Below are positions 36,040-46,176 of a stretch of DNA of 64,000 bases, one piece after another. The position numbers were made by a program, and so were the translations under genes. The notes beneath the pieces are model-generated. The model searched no databases and was not told the DNA's origin. It saw only the letters and a program-made list of their open reading frames with translations. Source of the DNA: Intestinimonas massiliensis (ex Afouda et al. 2020) (lineage in GTDB: Bacteria; Bacillota; Clostridia; Oscillospirales; Oscillospiraceae); contig NZ_LN869529.1 in assembly GCF_001244995.1 (NCBI RefSeq), positions 1,878,957-1,942,956 on the forward strand. Reading direction: 5' to 3'. How positions within the stretch are numbered: position 1 is the stretch's first letter; each line of letters opens with the position of its first letter.

Positions 36040-37404
36040 TTACGCCAGTAAGATCGAGCCGTCTCCCGCCAGAGCGGTGAGGGCTCCGTTCTCCACAAAG
36101 CCCATCTGCTCCAGCCACTGCTGGAAGGGCTTGATGGCGGTGAGCCCGAACAGCTCCCGCAGGGCCGCCGTCTCGTGATACCCGGTGGTCTGGTAGTTGA
36201 GCATCACGTCGTCGCCGTGGGGGATGCCCATGAAGTAGTTGCACCCGGCGGTGGTCAGCAGGACGGCCAGGTCCTCGATGTCGGACTGGTCGGCCTTCAT
36301 GTGGTTGGTGTAGCAGGCGTCGCACCCCATGGGGATGCCGGTGAGCTTGCCCATGAAGTGGTCCTCCAGGCCCGCCCGGATGACCTGCTTGGAGTTGTAA
36401 AGATACTCCGGCCCGATGAAGCCCACCACCGTGTTCACCAGGAAGGGCTGATACCGCTTGGCAAAGCCGTAGCACCGGGCCTCCATGGTCACCTGGTCCC
36501 AGTCGTTGTGGGCCTCGGAGGAGAGCTCGGAGCCCTGGCCGGTCTCAAAATACAGCACGTTGGGGCCAGTGGCGGTGCCCTCCCGGAGCGCCAGGTCCCG
36601 GGCCTCGGCGAGGGTCTCGGCGGTGAAGCCAAAGGCCTCGTTGCCCTTCTGCGATCCGGCGATGGACTGGAAGATGAGGTCGGCGGGGGCCCCCTTGCGG
36701 ATGCACTCCATCTGGGTGGTGACGTGGGCCAGCACGCAGGTCTGGGTGGGGATGGCCCAGCGGGTCTTGATGTCGTGGAAGCGCTCCAGCACCCGGGTGA
36801 CGCTCTCCACGCTGTCGTCCACCGGGTTCAGGCCCAGCACCGCGTCCCCGATGCCGAAGGAGAGGCCCTCGAGCAGGGAGGCCATGATACCGTCCGGGTC
36901 ATCGGTGGGGTGGTTGGGCTGGAGCCGGGCGGACAGGGTGCCGGGCTCGCCGATGGTGGTGTTGCAGGTGGCGGTGACCCGGATCTTTTTGGCGGCGTAG
37001 ATGAGGTCCAGGTTGCTCATCAGCTTGGCCACGGCGGCCACCATCTCGCTGGTGAGGCCCCGGGAGATGCGCCGGATGGCGGCCCCGTCGTGCTTTTCGT
37101 CCAGAATCCACTCCCGCAGCTCGGACACCGACCAGTTTTTGATCTCTCCGTAAATCTTTTCGTTCACGTCGTCCTGGATGATGCGGGTGACCTCGTCGGT
37201 CTCATAGGGGACGGCGGGGGAATTGCGCAGGTCGGCCAGGGTCAGGTTGGCCAGCACCACCTTGGCGGCCACCCGCTCCTCGGCGTTCTCGGCGGCGATG
37301 CCCGCCAGCCGGTCGCCCGACTTCTCCTCATTGGCCTTGGCCATGACCTCACGGACCGACTTGAAGTCATAGACGTGGCCCAGCAGCTTGGTTTTTAAGA
37401 TCAA
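36040..37404 (-). CDS. eutB: Ethanolamine ammonia-lyase large subunit EutB
   Basis: This 454-residue catalytic subunit turns ethanolamine into acetaldehyde and ammonia. Signatures are TCNTTIGEPGTLSARLQPNH near 145-164, GLNPVDDSVESVTRVLERFHD near 195-215, VLYFETGQGSELSSEAHNDWD near 283-303 and GCDACYTNHMKADQSDIEDL near 363-382. It starts at TTG 37404, eight bases after GGAGGAGC. The length is normal for the family. Confidence 0.95.
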   Translation of the reverse strand: MILKTKLLGHVYDFKSVREVMAKANEEKSGDRLAGIAAENAEERVAAKVVLANLTLADLRNSPAVPYETDEVTRIIQDDVNEKIYGEIKNWSVSELREWILDEKHDGAAIRRISRGLTSEMVAAVAKLMSNLDLIYAAKKIRVTATCNTTIGEPGTLSARLQPNHPTDDPDGIMASLLEGLSFGIGDAVLGLNPVDDSVESVTRVLERFHDIKTRWAIPTQTCVLAHVTTQMECIRKGAPADLIFQSIAGSQKGNEAFGFTAETLAEARDLALREGTATGPNVLYFETGQGSELSSEAHNDWDQVTMEARCYGFAKRYQPFLVNTVVGFIGPEYLYNSKQVIRAGLEDHFMGKLTGIPMGCDACYTNHMKADQSDIEDLAVLLTTAGCNYFMGIPHGDDVMLNYQTTGYHETAALRELFGLTAIKPFQQWLEQMGFVENGALTALAGDGSILLA

Positions 37405-37425
37405 TTGTGTCAGCTCCTCCAGTTT

Positions 37426-38832
37426 TTACTTCTTTTCAAAGGCTAAGGTCTTGACCACCACCGGCAGGACGGTCCCCCCGGCCACGGGGGCGCCGATGTC
37501 GATGTAATCTCCGTTGCTCACACCGACGCCGTCCAGGCACAGCAGGGGGCCCGGCAGCCGGGGGGCCAGGGCCTGGCCCAGCACCTTGGCCAGGTCGGCC
37601 TCCACCGCCACGACGGGAAAAAAGCCTTGGTCCAGAAGGGGTTCCAGCCCTTTTTGGATGTGCTCGGCCAGCTCCTGCACCCGGCGGTAGGGCGGGGAAT
37701 TCTCCCCGGCAAAGGCCAGGGCCACCTGCGTGAGCCCCCCCTCGTCGGCGTACCAGCCCAGCTTGGAGCGGATGGCGGCAGCCAGATCCCCCCGCTCCTC
37801 CTCCGGCTCCAGCCGGAGAACCGGCAGGTTTTTCAGCGGGAACTCCACCTCGCGGTAGAAGATGGTGGAGCCGGACACCTCCATGGAGTGGGCCCCCGCT
37901 CCCACCACCGTGGCCCGGATGGTCTCCGCCCCCTGGATGGGGGCCACGCCCTTGGCCTGCAGAGCCTTACGGATGGTTTGCCCCAGCAGGGGCCCCATGT
38001 CGCCGTAGGCCAGCTCGTCCGCCGGAGGCGAAAACAGGCAGTCGGCCACGCCGCCGGAGAAGGAGAGCGCCGCGCCCCGGGCCCGCATGGGGGACACCCC
38101 GGCGGTGGTGTAGAATTCCAGCAGAGGTCCGGGGGGCTCCAGCCCCGCCGCCTGCAAAAGGGCGGCCGTCATCTCCTCCGCCACGGGGGCCAAAAGGGCC
38201 GAAGAGGCCTCCGCGCCCCGTACAACTCCGGGAAAACGCCCCTCCAGTTTGGGGGAAAGATAGGTGATTTTTCCTGTTTTTGGCTCGATTTTTACCAATC
38301 TTCCGCCGATATCGAGACACGAGGTTGCACACAGCCGTCCACGGTTGTACAGGGCCAGGTTGGAGGTGCCGCCACCGATGTCATAGTGTAATACCTGGGT
38401 ATGATTCTCCTTTGAGTATTCATCCGCCCCGGCCCCTCGGGCGGCCAGGATGGACTCCAGGTCGGGGCCGGCGGTGGCCACCACGAAGTCCCCGGCAAAT
38501 TCCGAGAGCGCGGCGAGGACCTCCCGGGCGTTCTCCTTCCGGGCGGTCTCGCCGGTGATGATGACCGCCCCGGTCTGGACCTGGTCCCTCTGGAGCCCCG
38601 CCCGGCGGTACTCCTCCGCCACGATGTCCCGGACGCCCCGGGCGTCGATGACCGTGTCGGACAGCAGGGGGGTAAAGTGGATGCCGCTGCGGTAGACGAT
38701 CTCCTTGTCCGTGATGGCGATGCGGGGCACCGAGAAGGGGTTGGCCCGGTTCTCCAGGGTCAGGTCAGAGACCACCAGTTGAGTCGTACTTGTTCCTATA
38801 TCAATACCCACGGATTTCAGCGTCTCCGTCAT
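37426..38832 (-). CDS. eutA: Ethanolamine ammonia-lyase reactivating factor EutA
   Basis: This 468-residue actin-like ATPase exchanges damaged cobalamin on EutBC. It shows the phosphate-1 loop GIDIGTSTTQLVVSDLTLEN near 8-27, LHYDIGGGTSNLALYNRG near 150-167, and DGVGVSNGDYIDIGAPVAGG near 436-455. The ATG overlaps the eutG stop (ATGA). Confidence 0.92.
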   Translation of the reverse strand: MTETLKSVGIDIGTSTTQLVVSDLTLENRANPFSVPRIAITDKEIVYRSGIHFTPLLSDTVIDARGVRDIVAEEYRRAGLQRDQVQTGAVIITGETARKENAREVLAALSEFAGDFVVATAGPDLESILAARGAGADEYSKENHTQVLHYDIGGGTSNLALYNRGRLCATSCLDIGGRLVKIEPKTGKITYLSPKLEGRFPGVVRGAEASSALLAPVAEEMTAALLQAAGLEPPGPLLEFYTTAGVSPMRARGAALSFSGGVADCLFSPPADELAYGDMGPLLGQTIRKALQAKGVAPIQGAETIRATVVGAGAHSMEVSGSTIFYREVEFPLKNLPVLRLEPEEERGDLAAAIRSKLGWYADEGGLTQVALAFAGENSPPYRRVQELAEHIQKGLEPLLDQGFFPVVAVEADLAKVLGQALAPRLPGPLLCLDGVGVSNGDYIDIGAPVAGGTVLPVVVKTLAFEKK

Positions 38833-39890
38833 ACCAGCGCCTCCATCATGGCCTCCACGTCGGTCGCAGCGACCGGCCTGGGGTTGCCGGGCAGGCACAC
38901 ATCGGACAGGGCGGCGGCGGACAGGGCGGGCAGGGCGGCCTTCAGCTCCGCCGGGGGCAGGTCCAGCCGGGCGGGGATACCCAGGCCGGTGCGCAGGCGG
39001 ACCAGAGCGGCGGACAGAGCCCGTGGGTTGGCGGCCAGGCCGCACCGGCGGGCCAGGCGGGCGTATTTCTCCGCCGCCCGGGCGTCGGCGGCGTTGAAGG
39101 CGACGACCTGGGACAGCAGCAGAGCGTTGAGCCGGCCGTGGGCCACGTGAAAGCGGCCCCCCAGGGCGTGGGCCATGGAGTGGCAGACCCCCAGCCCGGC
39201 GGCGTTGAAGGCCCCCCCCGCCATACAGGAGGCGTAGAGCATCTCCGCCTTGGCCGCCCGGTCCCCCTGGTAAGCCCTGGGGAGGGCCCGCCAGGCCAGA
39301 GCGAAGGCCGACTCGGCCAAGGCGTCGGTGAAGGGATTGGCCCCCACGGCGGCGGCGGCCTCGGCGGCGTGGGTGAGCACGTCCATGCCGGTGTCGGCGG
39401 TCACCTTGGGGGGCACCCCGTCCAGGAAGGCGGGCTCCAAAATGGCCCCCTCCGGCAGAAGGCCGTCCTCCACCAGCGGGTATTTCACCCCCTGGTCGGT
39501 GTCGGTGAGGACCGCGAAGGAGGTGACCTCGCTGCCGGTGCCCGCGGTGGTGGGGATACAGTAGAGCGGCAGGTCCCGGTCGCCGGAAAACCAGCACATG
39601 GCCTTGGCGCAGTCCATGGGGGAGCCGCCGCCGAAGGCCACCACCGCCTCGGGCCGGAAGGTCCGCACGGCCCGCACCCCCTCCGCCACCAGGCGCAGGG
39701 AGGGGTCGGGCTCCACCCGGTCGAACACCGACACCTCGCCGGTGAGCCTGGCCTTCACCCGGTCCAGCAGGCCGGAGGAGGCCAGAAAAGCGTCGGTGAC
39801 GATGAGCACCCGCTTCCCCGCCAGAGCCGACAGGGCCTCCAGCGGCTCTGGGCCAAAATAGAGCTTGGGCTTGATCCAAAAGGTTTCCAT
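38829..39890 (-). CDS. eutG: Iron-containing alcohol dehydrogenase EutG
   Basis: This 353-residue type III alcohol dehydrogenase has NAD-binding FGGGSPMDCAKAMCWFSG near 84-101 and PTTAGTGSEVTSFAVLTD near 113-130. The metal-site histidines lie in MAHALGGRFHVAHGRLNALL near 236-255. It reduces acetaldehyde to ethanol and recycles NADH for EutE. It leads the eut genes, behind a terminator that ends the 101-residue gene. Confidence 0.9.
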   Translation of the reverse strand: METFWIKPKLYFGPEPLEALSALAGKRVLIVTDAFLASSGLLDRVKARLTGEVSVFDRVEPDPSLRLVAEGVRAVRTFRPEAVVAFGGGSPMDCAKAMCWFSGDRDLPLYCIPTTAGTGSEVTSFAVLTDTDQGVKYPLVEDGLLPEGAILEPAFLDGVPPKVTADTGMDVLTHAAEAAAAVGANPFTDALAESAFALAWRALPRAYQGDRAAKAEMLYASCMAGGAFNAAGLGVCHSMAHALGGRFHVAHGRLNALLLSQVVAFNAADARAAEKYARLARRCGLAANPRALSAALVRLRTGLGIPARLDLPPAELKAALPALSAAALSDVCLPGNPRPVAATDVEAMMEALV

Positions 39891-39938
39891 GGCATTCCCC
39901 TGCTTTTTCCTTGATGGGCTTAGTATGGCAGGGAAGGG

Positions 39939-39976
39939 AAAAAATATAGCCGGTGCGGAAAATTTTCCGCTCCGGC
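39939..39976 (-). terminator. Intrinsic terminator between the 101-residue gene and eutG
   Basis: On the minus strand GCCGGAGCGGAAAA pairs with TTTTCCGCACCGGC and is followed by TATATTTTTT. It stands 49 bases before eutG. Transcription of the eut genes from the strong upstream promoter would need to pass it. Confidence 0.8.
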
Positions 39977-39984
39977 CATTTCCT

Positions 39985-40290
39985 CTAATAGACGATTCCG
40001 GTACTGTCCATCAGACTGCGCATCAGACGGGCCCCCACCCGGAGACCGGAACAAAAGCCCACCCGCTGGTGGTCGGCACCCAGAGCCCCGGCGGCCCGGC
40101 GGATGGGTTCGGCGGCCGGCTCCCCCAGGCCGGCCAGGCTGACCTCCAGGCGGCCATAGGCGCGGTCCAAAAGCTGTTTTTCCGTCTCGCTGCGAGACAG
40201 GGCCTCCGGGCCCGGCGCGCCCCCGCTCATCAGGTACTCCCCCAGGTACTTCAGCTCTGCGCGTTTTAACATGTCCTCATTGTAACCCAC
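39985..40290 (-). CDS. Small protein upstream of the eut operon, unknown function
   Basis: This 101-residue, mainly helical protein starts at GTG 40290, six bases after GGGGGAAG. It ends with a helix rich in Gly/Arg (VGFCSGLRVGARLMRSLMDS). The tail pattern recalls DUF6809-type small proteins of Clostridia, at low certainty. It has a perfect consensus promoter and is followed by a terminator, so it may be a single-gene unit or the first gene of an attenuated eut operon. Confidence 0.6.
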   Translation of the reverse strand: MGYNEDMLKRAELKYLGEYLMSGGAPGPEALSRSETEKQLLDRAYGRLEVSLAGLGEPAAEPIRRAAGALGADHQRVGFCSGLRVGARLMRSLMDSTGIVY

Positions 40291-40368
40291 GGTTCTTCCC
40301 CCTTATAAAAATTTACAGTTTGTTCACATATTCCCTTTTTAGTGTATATTCATCTTCCAATCGTTAAT

Positions 40369-40397
40369 ATTATACATTAATCAGCGAACTGTGTCAA
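40369..40397 (-). promoter_or_regulatory. Consensus promoter of the 101-residue gene (and perhaps eut)
   Basis: On the minus strand TTGACA, 17 bases and TATAAT are a perfect sigma-A match, with a leader of about 70 bases before the GTG start. Confidence 0.8.
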
Positions 40398-40428
40398 CCG
40401 CTTTTTAACTTTAAAATTTATTTTTTCA

Positions 40429-40456
40429 TTGATAAAGTTTATGAACGAAATATAAT
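40429..40456 (+). promoter_or_regulatory. Promoter of the small HTH gene
   Basis: TTGATA (40429-40434), 16 bases and TATAAT (40451-40456) lie 24 bases before the gene and diverge from the promoter of the 101-residue gene. Confidence 0.7.
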
Positions 40457-40480
40457 AGTTGATAAAAGGAGTGATGCCCC

Positions 40481-40699
40481 ATGAGCATGGCCACGAAAGT
40501 GCGCATGCTGCTGGCCGCCAGAGACATCAGCATGACTGAGCTGGGAAAACGACTGGACCCGCCTACCACCATTCAAAATCTAAGTGGGAAAATGAAGCGG
40601 GACAATTTTTCCGAGAAAGAATTGATTGCCATCGCAAAGGCCTGCGACGCCGAATTCGAGGGCTCTTTCATCCTGAACGATTCCAAAAAAGTGATTTAA
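40481..40699 (+). CDS. Small XRE-type HTH protein
   Basis: This 72-residue protein is a single helix-turn-helix unit: KVRMLLAARDISMTELGKRL, then TTIQNLSGKMKRDNFSEKEL and IAIAKACDAEFEGSFIL. The ATG has AAAGGAGTG upstream. It diverges from the 101-residue gene that precedes eut, so local control is possible. The same kind of small Cro-like protein occurs alone in many Clostridia. Confidence 0.8.
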   Translation: MSMATKVRMLLAARDISMTELGKRLDPPTTIQNLSGKMKRDNFSEKELIAIAKACDAEFEGSFILNDSKKVI

Positions 40700-40733
40700 C
40701 ACCTCCGGAGCACTCGGAGGGGACGCGAGAGGC

Positions 40734-40780
40734 AAAAACCCCGCGGCCATTCGGAAGAACGGCCGCGGGGTTCCCTTTTC
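40734..40780. terminator. Bidirectional terminator between the HTH gene and phoR
   Basis: CCCCGCGGCC and GGCCGCGGGG pair across a 12-base loop. Five As precede it and TTCCCTTTT follows, giving a T-run on both strands. It serves the convergent HTH and phoR genes. Confidence 0.85.
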
Positions 40781-40785
40781 TGTTT

Positions 40786-42048
40786 TCACTTTACGGCGGG
40801 GAACTCCAGCGTCAGGGTGGTACCCTGACCGGGCTCGCTCTCCAGGGTGACGGCGCCGCCGTAGAGCTGGGTGATGTGCTTGACGATGGCCAGCCCCAGA
40901 CCGGTCCCCCCCGTCTTGCGGGCGCGGCCCTTATCCACCCGATAAAACCGCTCGAACACCCGCTCCTGGGCCTCCTTGGGGATGCCGATACCGGTGTCCG
41001 CCACGGTGATGAATACCCTGCCGTCGGTCTGGCGGACCCCTACGTCCACCCGGCCGCCGGGCTCGTTGTACTTGATGCCGTTCTCCATCAGGTTGGTCAG
41101 CAGCTCCCGCAGGCGGCCGGGCGCCATGGCCACCTGGGTCTCCACCCCGGCCAGGGACACCGTCACCCCCGCCCGCTCGGCCATCGGCTTCAAAAACTCC
41201 CGGGCCTCCCCCGCCACGGCCAGCACCGACGCCCGGTCGTCCGGCTGGGGCATTGCCACCGACTCCAGCTCAGACAGCTTGAGCACGTCGTTGATCAGCT
41301 CCACCAGCCGGTCCACCTCCACGCCGATCATGGTGATGAACCGCTTCTGGTCCTCCGGGTCCTTCACCATGCCGGAGGAGAGCATGTCGGTAAAGCCCTT
41401 GATACTGGTCAGGGGGGTCTTGAGCTCATGAGAGACATTGGCGGCAAACTCCGAGCGGACGGTCTGGAGCTTCTCCCCCTCCTGATCGAGCTCCTCCTGC
41501 TTCAATTCCAGGGGCTGCGCCGTACTGATGGCCAGCTTGCGGGCCAGCAGCAGGGTGAGGACCAGGGCCACCGCCGCCGCCGCCAAAAAGCCCGCCACTC
41601 CCTGGAGCACCAGGGCGTTCACCGACGAGATGGGCATGGAAACCCGGCCGATGTTGCCGTCGGTGAAGCGGCGGGCCTCATAGAGCATGGTGGTGCGGGT
41701 GGTGTCCGAGGGCCGGATGGCCTCCCCGCTCCCCTTCGCCAGCGCGTCCTGGAACTCCGGCCGGTCGGCGTGGCTGGCGGTCACCTCCCCCCAGGTGTCG
41801 GACAGCACCGAGCCGTCCGGGGCGATGATGGTCAGGCGCTTATCCGGCGCCGCCACGGCAAACTGGGCCGACCAGGCCGCCGCGTCGGTATAGTAGCTCT
41901 GGGCGTCCATCAGGTTCAGCAGCTCCACCAGCGTCTGGCGGGCGGCGGTCAGCTCCCGGTTCCGGTACGCCCACACGCCGAACACGCTGGACAGGGCGAT
42001 GCCCAGGGCGGCGATCAGAAAAATGTAGGTGGTCAGGCGTTTTTTCAT
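40786..42048 (-). CDS. phoR: Phosphate-sensing histidine kinase PhoR
   Basis: This 420-residue kinase has membrane helices near 5-27 and 148-170 flanking an extracytoplasmic sensor. The H-box FAANVSHELKTPLTSIKGF follows (His near 218), then the N-box LMENGIKYNEPGG near 316 and the G-boxes ADTGIGIPKEAQERVFERFY and GGTGLGLAIVKHI. The short linker leaves little room for a PAS domain, unlike many PhoR proteins. It is the last gene of the pst-pho cluster, 12 bases after phoP. Confidence 0.88.
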   Translation of the reverse strand: MKKRLTTYIFLIAALGIALSSVFGVWAYRNRELTAARQTLVELLNLMDAQSYYTDAAAWSAQFAVAAPDKRLTIIAPDGSVLSDTWGEVTASHADRPEFQDALAKGSGEAIRPSDTTRTTMLYEARRFTDGNIGRVSMPISSVNALVLQGVAGFLAAAAVALVLTLLLARKLAISTAQPLELKQEELDQEGEKLQTVRSEFAANVSHELKTPLTSIKGFTDMLSSGMVKDPEDQKRFITMIGVEVDRLVELINDVLKLSELESVAMPQPDDRASVLAVAGEAREFLKPMAERAGVTVSLAGVETQVAMAPGRLRELLTNLMENGIKYNEPGGRVDVGVRQTDGRVFITVADTGIGIPKEAQERVFERFYRVDKGRARKTGGTGLGLAIVKHITQLYGGAVTLESEPGQGTTLTLEFPAVK

Positions 42049-42060
42049 GGCGGCTCCCCC

Positions 42061-42729
42061 TTACGGCATCTTATAGCCCACGCCGCGGACCGTCTGTATG
42101 TACCCCTCGCCCAGCTTCTGGCGCAGGGTCTTGACGTGCATGTCCACGGTGCGGGTCTCCCCGGCAAAATCGTAGTCCCAGACGGCGTGGAGGATGTCGT
42201 CCCGGGTCAGGACGGTCCCCCGGTTCTCACACAAGAGCTTCAAAAGCTCAAATTCCTTATAGGTCAGCTCCACCGGAATGCCGTCCCGGCGGACCTCCCG
42301 GGCGGCGGGGTCGATCTCCAGCCCGTCGCACTTCAGAATGGCCGGGGTCTGGGGCCGACCCGTCCGGCGGAGCACCGCCTTCACCCGGGCCTGGAGCTCC
42401 ATGATGCCGAAGGGCTTCACCACATAGTCGTCCGCCCCCTGCTCCAATCCCTTCACCCGGTCCAGCTCGGCGGTGCGGGCGGTGAGCATGATGACGGGGA
42501 TATGGGCCGTATCCGGCGCCCCCCGCAGACGGCGCAGAATCTCCAGCCCGTCCATCCCCGGCAGCATGATGTCCAGGATGTAGAGGTCGGGCTGCACGTC
42601 GTGGACCGCCTGAAAGTAGTCCTCCCCGGATTCAAAGTCCTCCACTCCGTACCCCACCGAGTGAAAATAATAGCGGAGCATCTCGCGGATGCTCTCGTCA
42701 TCCTCGATGATCGTAATCAGGTCCGGCAC
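42061..42729 (-). CDS. phoP: PhoP/PhoB response regulator
   Basis: This 222-residue OmpR-family regulator has acidic residues EDDES near 9, the phosphorylated Asp in LYILDIMLPGMDG near 51, the Lys in DYVVKPFG near 101, and a C-terminal winged helix (LTYKEFELLKLLCENRGTVLTR, VDMHVKTLRQKLG). I start at GTG 42729 with GGAAAGGAAG upstream. It presumably binds the repeats in front of pstS. Confidence 0.9.
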   Translation of the reverse strand: MPDLITIIEDDESIREMLRYYFHSVGYGVEDFESGEDYFQAVHDVQPDLYILDIMLPGMDGLEILRRLRGAPDTAHIPVIMLTARTAELDRVKGLEQGADDYVVKPFGIMELQARVKAVLRRTGRPQTPAILKCDGLEIDPAAREVRRDGIPVELTYKEFELLKLLCENRGTVLTRDDILHAVWDYDFAGETRTVDMHVKTLRQKLGEGYIQTVRGVGYKMP

Positions 42730-42805
42730 GCGGCATCTTCCTTTCCATATGGCTTTATCCCCCGGGGAAGCCCCGGGGGACACGCAATGCGCTGGGGGTG
42801 TGGTC

Positions 42806-43444
42806 TCAGAGCTGGCCCGTCACGCAGAAGATCGCCCACTGGGCGATGTTCACCGCGTGGTCCGCGATGCGCTCCAGGTACTTGGCGATGATGATGAAGT
42901 CGATGGACAGGTCGGCCTCGTCCCGGTTGGCCGCCACCTGGTCGATGAGCTCGCCCTTCACCTGCCGGAACAGATCGTCCACCTCGTCGTCCAGGTTGAT
43001 CACCGCGTGGGCCGTCTCTACGTCCCGGCCGGTATAGGCCGAAATGGCCTGGCGGACCATCAGTCCCGCCTTGCAGGCCATGACCCCGATGTCCTGAGGC
43101 ACCTTCACCTCCCCGTGATTGCTCAGCAGCAGGGAGATCTCCGCGATGTTGGCCGCCTGGTCCCCGATGCGCTGCAGGTCGGTGACCATCTTCATGGCCG
43201 CCGAGATGGCCCGCAGGTCCCGGGCCACCGGCTGCTGCCGCAGCAGCAGGTTCAGGCAGCGGTTCTCAATGTCCCGCTCCATCTGGTCCAGGGAGGCCGT
43301 CATGTCGATGGCCGCCTTGGCCGTCTGCTCGTCGTCGGTGGACAGGCTCTCCGTGACCACGTCGATGGCGTCCTGGGCCTGACGGGCCATGGCCGTCAGC
43401 TCCTCGTTGAGCTCCAGCAGCTCCGCGTCAAATGTCTTGCGCAT
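42806..43444 (-). CDS. phoU: Phosphate transport regulator PhoU
   Basis: This 212-residue protein has two PhoU three-helix repeats. Characteristic acidic motifs are IENRCLNLLLRQQPVARDLR near 70-89 and QRIGDQAANIAEISLL near 103-118, with the second repeat at LERIADHAVNIAQWAIF near the end. It links PstSCAB to PhoR and dampens uptake when phosphate is plentiful. It starts 12 bases after pstB. Confidence 0.93.
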   Translation of the reverse strand: MRKTFDAELLELNEELTAMARQAQDAIDVVTESLSTDDEQTAKAAIDMTASLDQMERDIENRCLNLLLRQQPVARDLRAISAAMKMVTDLQRIGDQAANIAEISLLLSNHGEVKVPQDIGVMACKAGLMVRQAISAYTGRDVETAHAVINLDDEVDDLFRQVKGELIDQVAANRDEADLSIDFIIIAKYLERIADHAVNIAQWAIFCVTGQL

Positions 43445-43456
43445 GGTGACCCTCCT

Positions 43457-44218
<762 letters not shown>

Positions 44219-44233
44219 AGCTGCCGCTCCTTC

Positions 44234-45187
44234 TTACTTTTTGAGCTTTTTGCCCACCAGCTTGGCGCACAGGTTGATGAGCAGAGTGATGATCATCAGG
44301 ATGGCCCCGATGGCAAAGGCGATGTCAAACTGGGCCCGCTCCTTGGCAAAGACGTACAGGGCCACGGTGAGGGTGGCACCGGAGCTCTGGGTCAGGCCCT
44401 GCCAGGTCTGGGCCAGGCTGGCGCCCAAGTCGCCGTTCCAGACGAAAAAGCGGTTGAGCGTGGTGGACATGCCGGCGGTAAACATCAGCACCGCCGACTC
44501 CCCCACGATGCGCCCCACCGACAGGATGCAGCCGGTGACGATGCCGTCGATGGAGTTGGGCAGCACCACGGTGCGGATCATGTGCCACTTGCCCGAGCCC
44601 AGGCCCAGCGAGCCCTCCCGGTAGGACTGGGGCACCGTCTTGAGCGACTCCTGGGTGGTGCGGATAATGGTGGGCAGAGTCAGGATGACCAGAGTCAGGG
44701 AGGCCGCCAGCAGAGTCTTGCCCAGGCTCATGAACTGGCTGAAGATCAGCACCCCCACCATGGCATAGATGATGGAGGGGATGCCCGCCAGGGTCTCGGT
44801 GGCAAACTCGATGGCCGCGACCAGCCGGCGGTTGGAGGCGTACTCCGTCAAGTAGACCGCCGCCCCCACGCCCAGCGGCAGCACCACCAGCATGGTCACC
44901 ACCACCACGTACACCGTGTTCAAAATGCTGGGCAGGATGCCGGTGGTGTCGTTGAGGATGCTCTCCTGGGTGGAGACCAGCTCCCAGGTGATGTGGGGCA
45001 GGCCCCGGTAAAAGATGTAGCCGATCAAAAACAGCAGCAGGGCGCAGGTCAGCCCCGCGCACAGGTACAGCAGCCCCCGGAGGGTCCGGTCATAGACCCG
45101 GCGGCTGAGAGAGAGGGGATGTTGCTCTTTCACGGTATCCCTCCGTTCGGCAGTTTTGGGCCTGACGCCTTCCTTGACTTCGTCCAT
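44234..45187 (-). CDS. pstA: Phosphate ABC transporter permease PstA
   Basis: This 317-residue protein has six or seven membrane helices, a cytoplasmic N-terminal stretch, and the coupling loop TLPTIIRTTQESLKTVPQSY followed by REGSLGLGSGKWHMIRTVVL near 175-210, where PstB docks. It lies between pstC (3-base gap) and pstB (15-base gap). Confidence 0.94.
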   Translation of the reverse strand: MDEVKEGVRPKTAERRDTVKEQHPLSLSRRVYDRTLRGLLYLCAGLTCALLLFLIGYIFYRGLPHITWELVSTQESILNDTTGILPSILNTVYVVVVTMLVVLPLGVGAAVYLTEYASNRRLVAAIEFATETLAGIPSIIYAMVGVLIFSQFMSLGKTLLAASLTLVILTLPTIIRTTQESLKTVPQSYREGSLGLGSGKWHMIRTVVLPNSIDGIVTGCILSVGRIVGESAVLMFTAGMSTTLNRFFVWNGDLGASLAQTWQGLTQSSGATLTVALYVFAKERAQFDIAFAIGAILMIITLLINLCAKLVGKKLKK

Positions 45188-45190
45188 AGC

Positions 45191-46087
45191 TTACCCCTCC
45201 TTCTCCCGTTTTAAGACCAGATTGAGCAGGATATTGATGAGCATGATGAACAGAAACAGCACCAGGCCGATGGAAAACAGGGCCTGCCGCTGCAGGCCGG
45301 AGGAATAGGACATCTCGCTGGCCACGGCGGTGGTGAGAAACTTGACGCTTTTGAGCAAAGAGGGCATATTGGCCACGTTGCCCGCCACCATCAGGATGGC
45401 CATGGCCTCGCCGATGGCCCGGCCGATGCCCAGCACCACCGAGGCGGCGATGCCGCTTTTGGCCGCCGGGACGGAGACCCGGAAATAGGTCTCGATCTCG
45501 GTGGCGCCCAGGGCCAGGGATGCCTCCTCATACTCCCTGGGCACCGCCTTGAGGGCGGTCTCGGACACCGAGATGATGGAGGGCAGGATCATCACGGCCA
45601 GCACGATGATGGCGGCCAGCAGGCTGTCGCCGGCGGGCAGGCCGAACAGGTTGCGAATGGCGGGCAGCAGCACCACCATGCCCACCAGGCCGTAGACCAG
45701 GGAGGGGATGCCCGCCAGCAGGTCCACCGCCGGGCGGACCACCGCCGCCACCTTGGGGGGCGCCACCTTCGCCAAAAACACCGCCGTCATAAAGCCGATG
45801 GGCACTCCGATGAGAATGGCCCCGGCCGTGCCGTAGATGGAGGTGAGGATGAAGGGTAGGATGCCGAACTGCGGGTCGGTCTTGTTGGTGGAATCCCACG
45901 TCTTGCCAAACAGGAAATCCACCAGGCCGATTTCCCGGATGGCGGGCAGCCCGGAGAGGATCAGATAGACCGTGATCAGCAGCACAAAGGCCACCGCGAT
46001 GAAGCCGCAGACAAAAAAGAGGGTGTGCATGGCCGTCTCCGCAGGGCTCATGCGACGAGTCAGTTTCAACGGGATCAACCTTTCCAT
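45191..46087 (-). CDS. pstC: Phosphate ABC transporter permease PstC
   Basis: This protein of about 298 residues has six helices, with the coupling loop MILPSIISVSETALKAVPRE followed by YEEASLALGATEIETYFRVS near 178-218. The start is uncertain. The ATG at 46087 gives the usual short N-terminus, but its ribosome binding site is weak, and ATG or TTG codons slightly downstream are possible. A longer upstream frame shows no family resemblance. Confidence 0.9.
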   Translation of the reverse strand: MERLIPLKLTRRMSPAETAMHTLFFVCGFIAVAFVLLITVYLILSGLPAIREIGLVDFLFGKTWDSTNKTDPQFGILPFILTSIYGTAGAILIGVPIGFMTAVFLAKVAPPKVAAVVRPAVDLLAGIPSLVYGLVGMVVLLPAIRNLFGLPAGDSLLAAIIVLAVMILPSIISVSETALKAVPREYEEASLALGATEIETYFRVSVPAAKSGIAASVVLGIGRAIGEAMAILMVAGNVANMPSLLKSVKFLTTAVASEMSYSSGLQRQALFSIGLVLFLFIMLINILLNLVLKREKEG

Positions 46088-46176
46088 TCCACTCTGGAAT
46101 CTCTTTGATAGGGCGGAAACCCAAGACACGCACCGGGCCGGCGCGCGCCTTGAGTATCCGTTTCGATTGCGCTTGT

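Noticed and set aside
39891..40480. Adenosylcobalamin riboswitch or EutV-type paired hairpins in front of the eut genes
   Set aside because: I found no B12-box-like sequence and only one clear hairpin (the terminator at 39939-39976) in this interval.
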